Part shown: piece by piece, positions 53,448 through 63,700 of the stretch
Position numbering within the stretch: the stretch's first letter is position 1
How the letters are laid out: each line of letters begins with the position of its first letter
Translations under genes and position numbers: made by a program
The notes under the pieces: generated by a model
Told to the model about the DNA's origin: nothing
The model's database searches: none
The model's input: the letters and a program-made list of their open reading frames with translations, nothing else
Assembly: GCA_026129525.1 (NCBI GenBank)
Contig: JAHCHW010000002.1
Span: forward strand, 248,001-312,000
Direction of reading: 5' to 3'
DNA length: 64,000 nucleotides
Source: Chitinophagales bacterium
GTDB lineage: Bacteria; Bacteroidota; Bacteroidia; Chitinophagales; LD1

Positions 53448-54602
53448 CTATAACCAACTCTTGTAGTAGTCAGGGTCTTCAATTTTTAGTGCGTCTTCGG
53501 TTATCCAAAGGGGTTTAAAAGTATCCACCATTACAGCTAATTCTCTGGTTTCTTTCGCGCCTATACTTCGCTCTACCGTTCCGGGATGCGGACCATGCGG
53601 AATGCCTATCGGGTGCAAAGTTATCATTCCGCGCTCTACGTGCTTGCGGCTCATAAAATCGCCATCAACATAGTAAAGCACTTCATCGCTGTCAACATTC
53701 ACATGATTGTAAGGTGCGGGAATAGCTTCGGGATGGTAGTCGTACAAGCGTGGCACAAACGAGCAGATAACAAAATTGTGCGCCTCAAAAGTTTGATGAA
53801 TAGGCGGAGGTAAATGCACCCTTCCTGTTATTGGTTCAAAATCGTGAATAGAAAAGATGAAGGGATAATGATTTCCGTCCCAACCAATGGCATCGAACGG
53901 ATGATACTTGTAATGATAAGGATAGAGCAGTCCTTGCTTTTTAATGTAAATAAGGAAGTCGCCTTCTTCGTCAACCGTTACTAAGTTTTGTGGCTGCTTA
54001 ATGTCGCGCTCGCAGAAAGGTGAATGCTCCAGCAATTGCCCCCATTCGTTTTTGTAACGCTTGGGGTAAACTACAGGTGTAAATGATTCAACAATAAAGA
54101 GGCGGTTGGCATCCGAATCAAACTCCATTTGATAGGCTGTGCCGCGCGGAATAACTATGTAATCGCCATATTGAAATCTCAACTCGCCAAAAACAGATTT
54201 CATTTTTCCGCTGCCTTCGTGCACAAAAATTACTTCATCGGCATCACTGTTTTTGTAGAAATAGTTTTTGGTGGATTTGCGCGGAGCAGCCAACACTATG
54301 TGGCAATCGTTGTTAATTAAAACCGCCTTGCGCGATTCCAGATAATCGTCTTTTGGTGCCACCTGAAAACCTTTGTAGCAGCGGTGCTGCATGTTTTTCT
54401 GATAAGCAATTTTGGGAGCCACATCAATAGGCTCATCAATTTTTAAAACCGCTGTTGGCGGATAGCAATGATAAATAAGCGAATACACATTCGAGAAACC
54501 CTCGGTGCTTACCAGTTCCTCAGCATATAGTTTACCATTGGGTTTGCGAAACTGCGTGTGCCGTTTAGGCGGAATGTTTCCTCGTACACAATAGTGGGGC
54601 AT
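53448..54602 (-). CDS. hmgA: Homogentisate 1,2-dioxygenase
   Basis: HmgA opens the homogentisate ring to maleylacetoacetate. The 384-residue protein is a bicupin: HEGSGKMKSVFGELRFQYGD in the middle and the iron-binding C-terminal region with EAHNFVICSFVPRLYDYHPE (20 residues) and LHPIGIPHGPHPGTVERSIG. The N-terminus (MPHYCVRGNIPPKRHTQFRK, 20 residues) is conserved in the family. It is shorter than the proteobacterial enzyme (about 430 residues), as in other Bacteroidota. It is the first gene of the hmgA-hppD unit, behind a good promoter. Maleylacetoacetate isomerase and fumarylacetoacetase are not in the window. Confidence 0.93.
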   Translation of the reverse strand: MPHYCVRGNIPPKRHTQFRKPNGKLYAEELVSTEGFSNVYSLIYHCYPPTAVLKIDEPIDVAPKIAYQKNMQHRCYKGFQVAPKDDYLESRKAVLINNDCHIVLAAPRKSTKNYFYKNSDADEVIFVHEGSGKMKSVFGELRFQYGDYIVIPRGTAYQMEFDSDANRLFIVESFTPVVYPKRYKNEWGQLLEHSPFCERDIKQPQNLVTVDEEGDFLIYIKKQGLLYPYHYKYHPFDAIGWDGNHYPFIFSIHDFEPITGRVHLPPPIHQTFEAHNFVICSFVPRLYDYHPEAIPAPYNHVNVDSDEVLYYVDGDFMSRKHVERGMITLHPIGIPHGPHPGTVERSIGAKETRELAVMVDTFKPLWITEDALKIEDPDYYKSWL

Positions 54603-54931
54603 ATAGTCAGTTTAAAGTGTGAAGTTAAACGGTAAGTATAATACCTATCCGTTCATTGCACCAAAACTATTCATAAATGGCTCAGCAGCCAAACTGAGAT
54701 TGCTCATCTGTAAGTTTGTCAGTTGAATCCTAATCTACAATGCTTCAGTTTGCTTTGCTGTGTGGAACCTCCTTTTCTGCGAATGGCTACCATTCGGACA
54801 CATCTATAAGTAGTCAGCTAAGTTGCCAACAACGACCCGTGTACCCAAGGCACGCCTTATCAATTCCATTTAGTTATACCCTCATTTATTTATTGATACG
54901 GTAGCCATAGACGGGAAAGAGTAATGTAAGA
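54603..54931. other. Intergenic region between glycosyltransferase and hmgA
   Basis: These 329 bases hold no credible gene. The hmgA promoter lies in the first 90 bases, with a short CTCAG...CTGAG dyad near its -33 element. The rest shows no clear terminator for the upstream minus-strand glycosyltransferase gene. Confidence 0.6.
54662..54693 (-). promoter_or_regulatory. Promoter of hmgA-hppD
   Basis: On the minus strand TTTG, a 20-bp spacer and TAGTTTTG match the Bacteroidota consensus exactly. The predicted leader is about 55 nt. Confidence 0.65.
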
Positions 54932-55972
54932 CTATTCTCCTCTCCTATCTCCCGTAGGCAACTCGCTGAATTTTTTCTTGCCCTTTAGAAAATACTGCCA
55001 CACCACACTGTAAGGCAAAAGCGCTTCTGAGCTTTTTTGGGGAATATGTTTCCGCTTTTTGAGCAACGCAGGTATAGCTACAAGAAAAGCCAGATTTGCC
55101 TTCAGGATGGCAAAGAAAATTTTGAAGTTACCGTTCTTGAAAACTGAACGCATCGCAGCCAGTTCATCCATTTGGAAGCGTATAAGCAACCGCCACCACA
55201 AAGCAGATGCAGGAAGATTTTTGAAGAGCATAAACAAACTGTTCCGGAAATTCAGATAAGTTTTCTGCGGATTATCGTACGCCAAACTACCCCCGCCTAC
55301 ATGATAAACCACCGACTGTGGCACACACACCACACGCATTCCCATGCTCTTTAATCGCCAGCAAAGATCAATCTCTTCCTGATGGGCAAAAAAGTCTTCG
55401 TCTAATCCGCCTGCATTGCGGTATGCCTCGCTGCGAATAAACAAACAGGCCCCCGTTGCCCAAAAAATATCAACAATGTCATTATAGCGCCCTTCATCTT
55501 TTTCAATGGTGTCAAAAATTCTTCCCCTGCAAAAAGCATAGCCGAACTTATCTAAGTAACCACCGCAAGCGCCCGCATATTCAAAACAGTTTCGCTTGTT
55601 GTAGTCAAGCAACTTAGGTTGTGCAGCAGCAATAGTTTTATCTGTTTCCATTACCTCAATTACTTTCTCCACCCAACCCTGCGTTACTTCCACATCCTGA
55701 TTCAACAAAACATAATACTCAGCATCTACTAACTTCAGTGCATGGTTATAGCCGCCTGCATAACCACCGTTGCGGCTGTTTTGAACTATGCGAATTTGCG
55801 GATAATGCTCTTTTACAAATTCAACCGAGCCATCAGTAGAACAATTATCCGCCACTATCAAATCGCATAATTCCACTGAGGTATGCTGTATAACCGATGG
55901 AAGGAACTGCTGTAAATATTGCTTGCCGTTCCATCCCAAAATAACCACTGCCACCTTTTTTCGCTGGCTCAT
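54932..55972 (-). CDS. Family 2 glycosyltransferase
   Basis: This 346-residue GT2 enzyme has VAVVILGWNGKQYLQ at the start and IVADNCSTDGSVEFV (nucleotide-binding Asp). The metal-binding region LLNQDVEVTQGW lies near residue 95, and HQEEIDLCWRLKSMG is the ED-Y/W acceptor motif. It resembles rhamnosyl- or galactofuranosyl-type transferases for surface glycans. One or two hydrophobic stretches near residues 290-310 suggest membrane attachment. The start chosen is the ATG beginning MSQRKKVA; an upstream in-frame ATG adds 11 residues. It diverges from the methyltransferase gene. Confidence 0.9.
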   Translation of the reverse strand: MSQRKKVAVVILGWNGKQYLQQFLPSVIQHTSVELCDLIVADNCSTDGSVEFVKEHYPQIRIVQNSRNGGYAGGYNHALKLVDAEYYVLLNQDVEVTQGWVEKVIEVMETDKTIAAAQPKLLDYNKRNCFEYAGACGGYLDKFGYAFCRGRIFDTIEKDEGRYNDIVDIFWATGACLFIRSEAYRNAGGLDEDFFAHQEEIDLCWRLKSMGMRVVCVPQSVVYHVGGGSLAYDNPQKTYLNFRNSLFMLFKNLPASALWWRLLIRFQMDELAAMRSVFKNGNFKIFFAILKANLAFLVAIPALLKKRKHIPQKSSEALLPYSVVWQYFLKGKKKFSELPTGDRRGE

Positions 55973-56025
55973 GCCTGCCGGAAATTTGTTTATGTTTAGT
56001 CGCAAATGAAATCAAATCTTTTTCA

Positions 56026-56625
56026 ATGAGTGAATCACTTTATGCAGAAGATTATTTAGCTTATCAAACCAATCGTGGTTGGCTGCGAAAAACCATCCGC
56101 AGAGTGTATTTATGGCAGGTTCGCAGACATGTAAAAGGCGTGGCGATTGATTTCGGTTGCGGTGTGGGGGAACACCTATCCACATTTCCTAAAGGCTCGC
56201 TTGGTTTGGAGATTAACGAAGCTACCGTTAATTATTGCCGCTCAAACGGAATGAATGTGGAGTTGTATAAGCCGGGTGAAGATGACTATCAATTAAAAGG
56301 AGTTCCCGAAGGAAAGTATGAGACGCTTGTAATAAGCCATGTATTGGAACATTTGCCCGACCCTGCTACCGTTCTCAAAAAACTGATGACAGCCTGTGAG
56401 CGCATTGGCGTAAAACGGATTTTTATTTGCGTACCCTGCGAAGTTGGTTTTGCCCACGATAAAACGCACTTGACCTTTGTAACGATTAACTACATCAGTC
56501 AAAACAATTTGCTTAAACACGGCAGCTTTAGTTTGGTAAAAAAAGGCTACTTCCCTTTCAATATGCAATGGATGGGAAAACTGTTTGTATACAACGAACT
56601 TTACCTTATGTATGAACGACCTTAG
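56026..56625 (+). CDS. Class I SAM-dependent methyltransferase
   Basis: This 199-residue methyltransferase has the SAM-binding motif VAIDFGCGVGEHLSTFPKG (about 39-57) and the post-motifs VISHVLEHLPDPATVLKKL and RIFICVPCEVGF. It resembles Methyltransf_11/23 enzymes found in glycan loci. Its last 14 bases overlap the next glycosyltransferase start, and it diverges from another glycosyltransferase, which suggests a small surface-polysaccharide modification group. Confidence 0.88.
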   Translation: MSESLYAEDYLAYQTNRGWLRKTIRRVYLWQVRRHVKGVAIDFGCGVGEHLSTFPKGSLGLEINEATVNYCRSNGMNVELYKPGEDDYQLKGVPEGKYETLVISHVLEHLPDPATVLKKLMTACERIGVKRIFICVPCEVGFAHDKTHLTFVTINYISQNNLLKHGSFSLVKKGYFPFNMQWMGKLFVYNELYLMYERP

Positions 56626-57403
56626 CCATTTGCACACTTTTGTAATTGCCGCCTATGGTGAATCGCCTTATCTGGAAGATTGCATAAAGAGTGTGCAGAA
56701 CCAAAGTTGCAAAAGCACAGTTCTAATTACTACTTCAACACCTTCCGCCTACATTGAAACCCTGGCAAACAAATACTGCCTTCCTTTGCAAATAAATCCG
56801 AATGGAGGCAGTATTGGAAAAGACTGGAATTTTGCCCTACAAGCGGCAACTACCGACTACGTTACGATTGCTCATCAGGACGACCTCTACCAACCGGAAT
56901 ACACCGAAAAACATGTTACAGCTTTACTCCAATACCAAGCCTACAACCCTTTAATTGCTTTCGGGAAATCGGAGGTGTATAATAACCGTAACAAACCGGT
57001 AAACTTTCCTTTCAAAAATTTTCTTCGTTGGTGGTTAATATTTCCATTTCATTTTAAGCGGTGCATCAATTCCGTTTTCATCAAAAAATCTATTCTGCTT
57101 TTCAGCAACAGCATTTCGTGCCCGGGTGTTTGTTTTGCAAAAAGAAATCTTCAAAGATTTTGTTTCAACGAAAAACGGAAATACATTCTCGATTGGGAAG
57201 CATGGTATGAAATGAGCCAAGTAGAAGGCGCGTTTGTGTATGTAAACTATGTTTCGCACATCCACCGCGAACATGAGGAGTCAGCCACTTCCACAACACA
57301 ACTGTCCATTCTGCAGCATGAAGAATTGGAACTCTTGAAAACAATTTGGAAGAATAGGATTATACCTAATTTAATTGTAAGGTTGCTTTCGGCAGCAAAA
57401 TAA
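56612..57403 (+). CDS. Family 2 glycosyltransferase
   Basis: This 263-residue GT2-like protein has LHTFVIAAYGESPYLEDCIK (20 residues) at the start, the region CKSTVLITTSTPSAYIETLA, and IAHQDDLYQPEYTEKHV as the DxD-type metal site. YILDWEAWYEMSQVEGAFVY (20 residues) is the acceptor-side motif. The start chosen is the ATG beginning MNDLSHL, 14 bp inside the end of the methyltransferase gene; an earlier ATG adds nine residues. The sugar and acceptor are unknown. Confidence 0.85.
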   Translation: MNDLSHLHTFVIAAYGESPYLEDCIKSVQNQSCKSTVLITTSTPSAYIETLANKYCLPLQINPNGGSIGKDWNFALQAATTDYVTIAHQDDLYQPEYTEKHVTALLQYQAYNPLIAFGKSEVYNNRNKPVNFPFKNFLRWWLIFPFHFKRCINSVFIKKSILLFSNSISCPGVCFAKRNLQRFCFNEKRKYILDWEAWYEMSQVEGAFVYVNYVSHIHREHEESATSTTQLSILQHEELELLKTIWKNRIIPNLIVRLLSAAK

Positions 57404-57436
57404 AATGCCGCATCAACTGCGGCATTCTATTTTTTA
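57404..57436. terminator. Bidirectional terminator between convergent genes
   Basis: AATGCCGCA and TGCGGCATT form a 9-bp stem around TCAAC. A CTATTTTTTA run on one side and TTTTATTTTG on the other allow use in both directions. Confidence 0.85.
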
Positions 57437-57448
57437 TTCGCTTCTGTT

Positions 57449-59671
57449 TTAGAACTTCAGAATCTTAAACTCCGTTCTTCTGTTTTCCTGATGTTGTTCA
57501 TCGGTACAAGGCACTACCACATTTCCTTCGCACTCGCACTTATTCACCAAACGACTTTCACCGTAACCGGCTGCAATCATTCGTTTAATATCCACTCCTT
57601 GCGAGGAAATATACTGCACAGCTGATTCAGCACGCTTGCTTGAAAGGCTCGCGTTGTATTTAGCTGTAGCACGGCAGTCGGTATGCGAACTCAACTCTAT
57701 TTCAAGCGTAGGGTTGTCCTGCAACACTTTTACCAACTTATCCAATTCCTTGGCAGCATCAGGACGTATATACCACTTATCTAAGTCGTAATAGATATTC
57801 TCAATTTTGATTGCCACACCTTTACGCACCTTCTCCAACTCTAACACCTGATAAAGCGTTGTAGGCGCTTTTTTGCCTTCGGTGGTAGTAGTAGCAGTAA
57901 CAGTTAAATACTTGGTGTCAGGCTCACCTGTTTCTTTCGAACCTTCCAGACGATACCTTGTTTCAGGGTCAAGTGTGAACATACACTTGCCGTCTTTGTT
58001 GGTAGAACAAACTTCTTCTTTGTTGGTTTTCAGATTTACCAACTTAACTTTTGCTTCAACCAATGGGTCACGTGTTTTTTTGTCAAGCACCGTTACTTCC
58101 AAATTTATACCTGCTTCGGCAATTAACGGTATTTTCACCAAGTCGGGTTTTTCTTTTACGGCAACCGTTACGTTATTAGGCAAGTAGCCTTCCTTGGTAG
58201 CATAAAACTTATACGTTTTGCCGGGTATAGCAGGGAAAGAAAAATCGCCATCCTTACCGGTGTTGGCTTTTCCTTTTTCCACTTCCTCTTCTTTCATCAC
58301 CACTTTAGCATCCTTAATAGGCAAAGTAGTAGCTGCATCGTACACAATACCGTTAAGTATTACCCCCTTCTTGGAGAAACTATAAATATCATCATCGCCT
58401 TGCCCGCCCGGACGGTTCGAGCAGAAAAATCCGTTTTTATTATCGGCAGCAACAATGTATCCGAAATCATCGGAGTTAGTGTTAATAGGGTAACCTAAAT
58501 TCTCCGGCTCTCCCCACGAAGTAATTTTGTTTCCGGTTTTAACTGCAACGGTAGAAAAAACATCTAATCCACCCAAGCCGGTATGTCCATTCGAAGAAAA
58601 ATAAAGAGTTCCGTCTTCTGCAATAAACGGAAACATTTCATCGCCCGAAGTATTGATTTTTGGACCAAGGTTAACCGGAGTACCCCAGTCGCCACCTATT
58701 TCACGTGTAGTTACATACAAATCAACCCCACCGTAACCACCGGGTTTATCGCTGGCAAAATAAAGTGTTTTGCCATCGGAAGTTAAAGACGGATGACCTA
58801 CCGAGTACTCTTTATCATTAAACGGAACCGCTTCTATAGCCTGATTATCCCAACCGTTTTGGTCGGCCAAATAAGCAATCTTGAAAATTTTGAGTTTAAC
58901 TGTTTTATCTCCCGCAGGGAAAGCACGTTTTGCGTTGTAATTGCTTCTGTCAATATACAACTCGTTCATACGCTCACTGTAAGTAGAAGTGCCCTCATGG
59001 TACTTGGCATTCACTTTTTTGCCCTTCAATAATTCAGGAGTTTGAAATGTAGAAGCCGAATCCTTGCGCGATGCTTCATAAATTTGAAGGAAGTTACCTT
59101 TTGTCCAGTTATCTACGTGTTTAACGTAATGGTCGGGCAAACGATTAGAGCAGAAATGAACTGCGGAATTTTTGTAAAAACTAACCCCGAAATCGGAATA
59201 TTTTGAATTTAGTTGTGTTGCGTTACGCACATCGTAGAAACCTCTGTCGCGGCTCAGTTCTTCCACTTTATCAATTCCGGCCAAGCGATCTTTTACGCTG
59301 TTATCAGCCGGTACACCATCTAAATATGCTTTATAATACAACTTTGCTTCAGCATACTTCTGATTAGCGCGCAACGCTTCGGCGTAATATAAGTTGTTCA
59401 CCACATTTGCATTCGGATTTTGCACTAACTGTGCATAATAGGACTCTGCTTTATCCCATTTATTCAACAAACGATAGCTGTCGGCAATACGCTGTAGTAC
59501 ATACGTATTCGCATTGTCCTTCTTGAGAGCCTTCTCGTAAAACTCAATTGCTCTGGTAAAATCAAACTGCTTGTAGTACCAGTCGCCAACTTTTACAATG
59601 GGCTTCTCCGCCATCAGCAATACAGTAACAACTATTGCCGTTGCAAGTGTCAGGGATTTCTTCAAGTTCAT
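57449..59671 (-). CDS. OmpA-family protein with TPR, PD40 and carboxypeptidase-like domains (PorE type)
   Basis: This 740-residue envelope protein has, in order: a signal/anchor (LATAIVVTVLLMAEK), TPR-like repeats (about 25-120), and a PD40 six-bladed propeller (about 165-410, with SVGHPSLTSDGKTLYFASDK (20 residues) and MFPFIAEDGTLYFSSNGH). A carboxypeptidase-regulatory-like domain (about 425-510) and a second beta domain follow. The chain ends with an OmpA peptidoglycan-binding domain (about 625-740) containing LSSHTDCRATAKYNASLSSK and ENRRTEFKILKF. This order is that of PorE, the component linking the type IX system to peptidoglycan. It is cotranscribed with PorP/SprF and the adhesin upstream. 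Confidence 0.9.
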   Translation of the reverse strand: MNLKKSLTLATAIVVTVLLMAEKPIVKVGDWYYKQFDFTRAIEFYEKALKKDNANTYVLQRIADSYRLLNKWDKAESYYAQLVQNPNANVVNNLYYAEALRANQKYAEAKLYYKAYLDGVPADNSVKDRLAGIDKVEELSRDRGFYDVRNATQLNSKYSDFGVSFYKNSAVHFCSNRLPDHYVKHVDNWTKGNFLQIYEASRKDSASTFQTPELLKGKKVNAKYHEGTSTYSERMNELYIDRSNYNAKRAFPAGDKTVKLKIFKIAYLADQNGWDNQAIEAVPFNDKEYSVGHPSLTSDGKTLYFASDKPGGYGGVDLYVTTREIGGDWGTPVNLGPKINTSGDEMFPFIAEDGTLYFSSNGHTGLGGLDVFSTVAVKTGNKITSWGEPENLGYPINTNSDDFGYIVAADNKNGFFCSNRPGGQGDDDIYSFSKKGVILNGIVYDAATTLPIKDAKVVMKEEEVEKGKANTGKDGDFSFPAIPGKTYKFYATKEGYLPNNVTVAVKEKPDLVKIPLIAEAGINLEVTVLDKKTRDPLVEAKVKLVNLKTNKEEVCSTNKDGKCMFTLDPETRYRLEGSKETGEPDTKYLTVTATTTTEGKKAPTTLYQVLELEKVRKGVAIKIENIYYDLDKWYIRPDAAKELDKLVKVLQDNPTLEIELSSHTDCRATAKYNASLSSKRAESAVQYISSQGVDIKRMIAAGYGESRLVNKCECEGNVVVPCTDEQHQENRRTEFKILKF

Positions 59672-59708
59672 AGCTTAATATTTTAGGTTGCCCTTCTTTT
59701 AATCCGAA

Positions 59709-60677
59709 TCAGAAATATTTTACGTAGCGCGGTGTAACAAAGCGCTTTTTGTTGTACCAAAAATCGTAGCCAATCATAATTTCATGTGTGCCCGTAGTAA
59801 ATCTGCGAAGCGTAGAAATCTCTGCATCGTACGCATAACCAATTTGCAGTTGCGGAGTTGCCTTGAAAGCTGCATAAACAATAGCCGATTGCCCATAGTA
59901 TTTCATATCTCCCCCTGTGCGGTACGATGCGCCAATCCACAATCTTTCTACAAACAACAACGCTAAATTCACATCAAACTGCGGAATGTTTTTCGGTAAA
60001 CCCTTCTGCCATTTCATTAAAATAGTAGGGCGGAATTTTACTATAGAAGCATCTTTTCCGAACACATAACCTGCTGTAAACGTTACAAAGTCGTAAACGC
60101 GTGCAATATCGCGGTTGTAAGCCACCACCCCGGTTTTATCGCGCAGCGATGAAGGCATTAAGTGCGGAACCGAAGCTCCTACAAAATAACGCTTACCGTA
60201 CGCGTAAACTCCAAATCCAACATTAGGTAAAAACAAGCGCTCGTTTAATTGAAAAGCCACATCATTTCCGTTTATAAGTTGTGCGCGGTTATTATCCTGA
60301 TAGAAATAAGCAAACGATGCCTGAAGCCCGAAGCAAAGCCGCGACTGTTTAATTTTTAAACGATACGCAAACGAAGGGGTAACCGAAAATGTGTTACTCA
60401 AACCGAGTTTATCGTTTGAAATTATCATGCCTAAGCCGTACTGGTCGCGCTTTAGTGGGCTGTGCACACTCACATTGGCTGTGCGCGGTGCACCATTTAT
60501 ACCTGCCCATTGGTGGCGGTAAATACCCATAAGGCTTATAACTTCATGGCTGCCCGCATAAGCCGGGTTAATGAACAACCCGTTAAACATATACATACTG
60601 TAAGCAGGGTCTTGCTGCGCTTTTACTCCGGTAGTTAATCCGGCAGTAATCAGGGCAATAATCAGTAACTTTTTCAT
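59709..60677 (-). CDS. PorP/SprF family type IX secretion membrane protein
   Basis: This 322-residue outer-membrane protein has a signal peptide (MKKLLIIALITAGLTTGVKAQ). The diagnostic start of the family follows: QDPAYSMYMFNGLFINPAYA (20 residues) and GSHEVISLMGIYRHQWAGI. A predicted 14-strand barrel ends in FVTPRYVKYF. PorP/SprF proteins are needed to export and hold adhesins with type B C-terminal domains, and each is usually paired with the adhesin gene beside it, as here. The start chosen is the ATG before MKKLL; an upstream ATG adds nine residues. Confidence 0.93.
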   Translation of the reverse strand: MKKLLIIALITAGLTTGVKAQQDPAYSMYMFNGLFINPAYAGSHEVISLMGIYRHQWAGINGAPRTANVSVHSPLKRDQYGLGMIISNDKLGLSNTFSVTPSFAYRLKIKQSRLCFGLQASFAYFYQDNNRAQLINGNDVAFQLNERLFLPNVGFGVYAYGKRYFVGASVPHLMPSSLRDKTGVVAYNRDIARVYDFVTFTAGYVFGKDASIVKFRPTILMKWQKGLPKNIPQFDVNLALLFVERLWIGASYRTGGDMKYYGQSAIVYAAFKATPQLQIGYAYDAEISTLRRFTTGTHEIMIGYDFWYNKKRFVTPRYVKYF

Positions 60678-60716
60678 CTGCGTATGATTTGATTTTACTA
60701 TCACTTAAGTTTTTAA

Positions 60717-60747
60717 AGCGGTTTTCTGCCACCGGCAGAAAACCGCT
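60717..60747 (-). terminator. Perfect 14-bp hairpin between adhesin and PorP/SprF genes
   Basis: AGCGGTTTTCTGCC and its exact complement flank a 3-nt loop. On the minus strand only TTTAAAAACTT follows, so termination would be partial; it may act as an attenuator or protect the upstream mRNA end. Confidence 0.6.
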
Positions 60748-60758
60748 GTTGATTAAAT

Positions 60759-63700
60759 CTATCGGTGGATGACTATAAACTGAACCGCATCCTTGGTTTT
60801 GCCATCGTTGTATTCATAAATTCCGTAGTAAGTTCCGTCCGGACACTTGGTTCCCTGCATGTTGGTTCCATCCCAATCGTTCAGGTAATGTCCGTTGCTT
60901 CTCCAAACTTCAACACCCCAACGGTTATACACGCGGAACTTCGCTTCAGGATAATCATCGTTGCAAGGAATAACATACGTATCGTTTACTCCGTCACCGT
61001 TTGGTGAGAAGCCGTTCGGCAAGAAGCACCACTTAGTGGTATCAATAACCGTGATACATACATTAGCCGTGTCGCAGAAACTGAACGAACCGGTGGTAAC
61101 ACAAACCTCGTAGCTGAACGTAATGGTTCCCGTTGAATCGGTTGCAGGTGTAACGGTAATGGTATTGTTGCTGTTTACAACGGCTGTTCCATTTTTAATC
61201 TGCTGTGTAATAATGGTCACTGTTGTATCGGCACCCCACGGAAGGATATCGTTCGCCAATACATCAACTGTAATCGGTGTGTTGATGATAGTGGTATCCA
61301 AATCGCAAGGCTCGTCAACTGCTTGTATTAAAGTATCAAGCACAGTTATGATTACAGTACCGTTAATGCAGTTGTTACCTACAGAATCGCACAACACAAT
61401 GCAGAACACATCATTGCCGTAGAAACCTTCGTCAGGTATGTAAGTAAAGCAGGTGTCGCCCTCGTTGTAAACCACGGTTCCGTTATCGGGGTCGCATATA
61501 TTGGTGATAAATACCGGTATAAAGGTGTTTACGAACTCTCCAATACAAACGGTAACCGGAGTATTGATAAACGTAGTATCCAGTATGGTATCAACCAACT
61601 GCTGACAATCTATCACTTTCAGTATTACATAACCGGTGTCGCAGAAGCTTGGGATACCGTTATCGCATACATAGTACTGCATGGTAAACGTTCCCTTCAC
61701 TCCGGTTGAAACAAAGGTTACCACATTACTGTTAAGGCTGAATGCTCCTACACCAAACGGAGGATTTATTCCGGTAATAATCATTTGGTTGCCGTTCGAA
61801 TCAACATCGTTCAACAATGGATTGAAGTTAATGGTGTTATTAACACACACAGTTACAGTATCAGTGTTTGCAGTAGGTGGTATGTTGCAATTCACATTTA
61901 CAACAATCAAACTTGTATCAATACCGCAGTGGCTTTCGATAGAGTAATAAATGGTATCGAAACCACAATAGGTAAAGCTGTGTGTATAGGTGATTTTATT
62001 TCCGGTATCTAACACAGCAGTGCCATGGTAAGGTCCGGAAACAATCTCAACCGTAATCGGCAATCCGTTTGCCTGGTCGTTCACTGTAGGATTGATGGTA
62101 ATAACATTACCCGGCACAACTAACACATTGTCCTGATTTGCTTCCGGTCTCGGGCAGCAGTCAATAATTACATACACAGTAGCTGTATCTAAGGCTCCAT
62201 GTATATCCTGCACCACGTACTGGAAGCTGTCAATAAATCCGCAGGTATCAATGTTTGGAACATAATTTACAGTTCCGTTGATGTTCAGTGTAGCGGAACC
62301 AACAGTATTGGTTGTGATAACAGAAATAACTGTAAACGGATCACCTTCAGGATCAAAGTCGTTGTCCTTAACAGGAATGTTAACAGGATGGAATTGTCCG
62401 GTGAGAATGGTATCGTTAACACCAACTACCGAGTTGTTGATACAGATGTAAACAAAAGCCGTATCACACAAGGCAGGTTGACCATTATCACAAACCACAT
62501 AGCAAAGTGTATCGCCATTAGTTGCGTTTGCCCCTGCACCCGGAGTGTAAACGATATTGTTACCGCTAATTACCGCAGTTCCACGAACCGGATTGCAAAG
62601 AATAGCAGTAACCGTTAACGGATTTCCATCCGGATCGGTATCGTTTGCTGTTACATTGATTGTTGCAGCCGCTAAGTAATCAGTACACTGTGCATCGTTA
62701 TTTGCTACAGGCGGGAAGTTGCAAGGATTAACAGTTACCGTAGCAGTAGCTGTATCGCAAGCCCCCGCTGTATCGCAAGCTGTAAAGCAGAATTGTTGTG
62801 TACCTGTCCAACCAACATTCGGAGTAAACGTGAAGCAGTTGTTTCCGGTGTTATTGATGGTTCCGTTCAACGTACCGCAAGCAAAAGCTGCAATTGTAAC
62901 CGGATCGCCATCCACATCAATAGCCTGAGGACAGAAAGTAATTGTGCTGTCGCGGCAAATTGCGCCAGAAACGTTTGCTACAACCGGAGTATCGTTCACG
63001 GCACAAACATTCACTACTACAATGCCTGTTGCACATTGATTCAGACACTGGGCATTGCATGCGGTGTAAGTAATGGTGTCAACCCCGTTAAAGTTCAGAT
63101 TTGGCGTATAAGTTATTACACCTGCCGAGTTAACAGTTGAAGTTCCATGCAACGTAGAAACAATAGCATACACATTCGCATCGCCTTCAGGGTCTGAAAC
63201 TGTTTGCGAAGTGTTAATGGTAACAGGCTCCTCTTCGCAAGTATTTGCTACCTGTGGATCGGTAATAAACGGATTCTGATTTACATGGACGCAAATTGTA
63301 TCGCGTGCAATACATCCTGTATTTCCGGCAACAGCAGTTGCCACCACACAGTAATCAACACCGGTAGGAACAATTGAAACAGGGTTTAAGCCTGATGCAA
63401 ATACTCCACCGCCTAACTGCGCCCATTGAATATTAGTAACATTTAAACTGTAGGTCGGACTAATAACAACCGTTTGGTTAGCACAAGCCGAATCATCGTT
63501 AGCCGCAATACTCAAGGTAGGTGCTGCCTGAACAGTAATTGTAAACTGGGTAGATGCAAAGCAACCATTGCCATCGCTATAAGTGTAGGTAATAACATTC
63601 GCCCCTACATTAGCCGTGGCTGGATTGAACTGACTACCACTCATACCCGGACCGGTAAACGTTCCACCGGCAGGATTTCCGATAATGGTTACAGGTGCAT

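Noticed and set aside
54932-54975. Possible repeat at the 3' end of the glycosyltransferase gene (encoding LPTGDRRGE)
   Set aside because: The segment resembles a fragment of a C/T-rich repeat, but no partner arm or second copy was seen.
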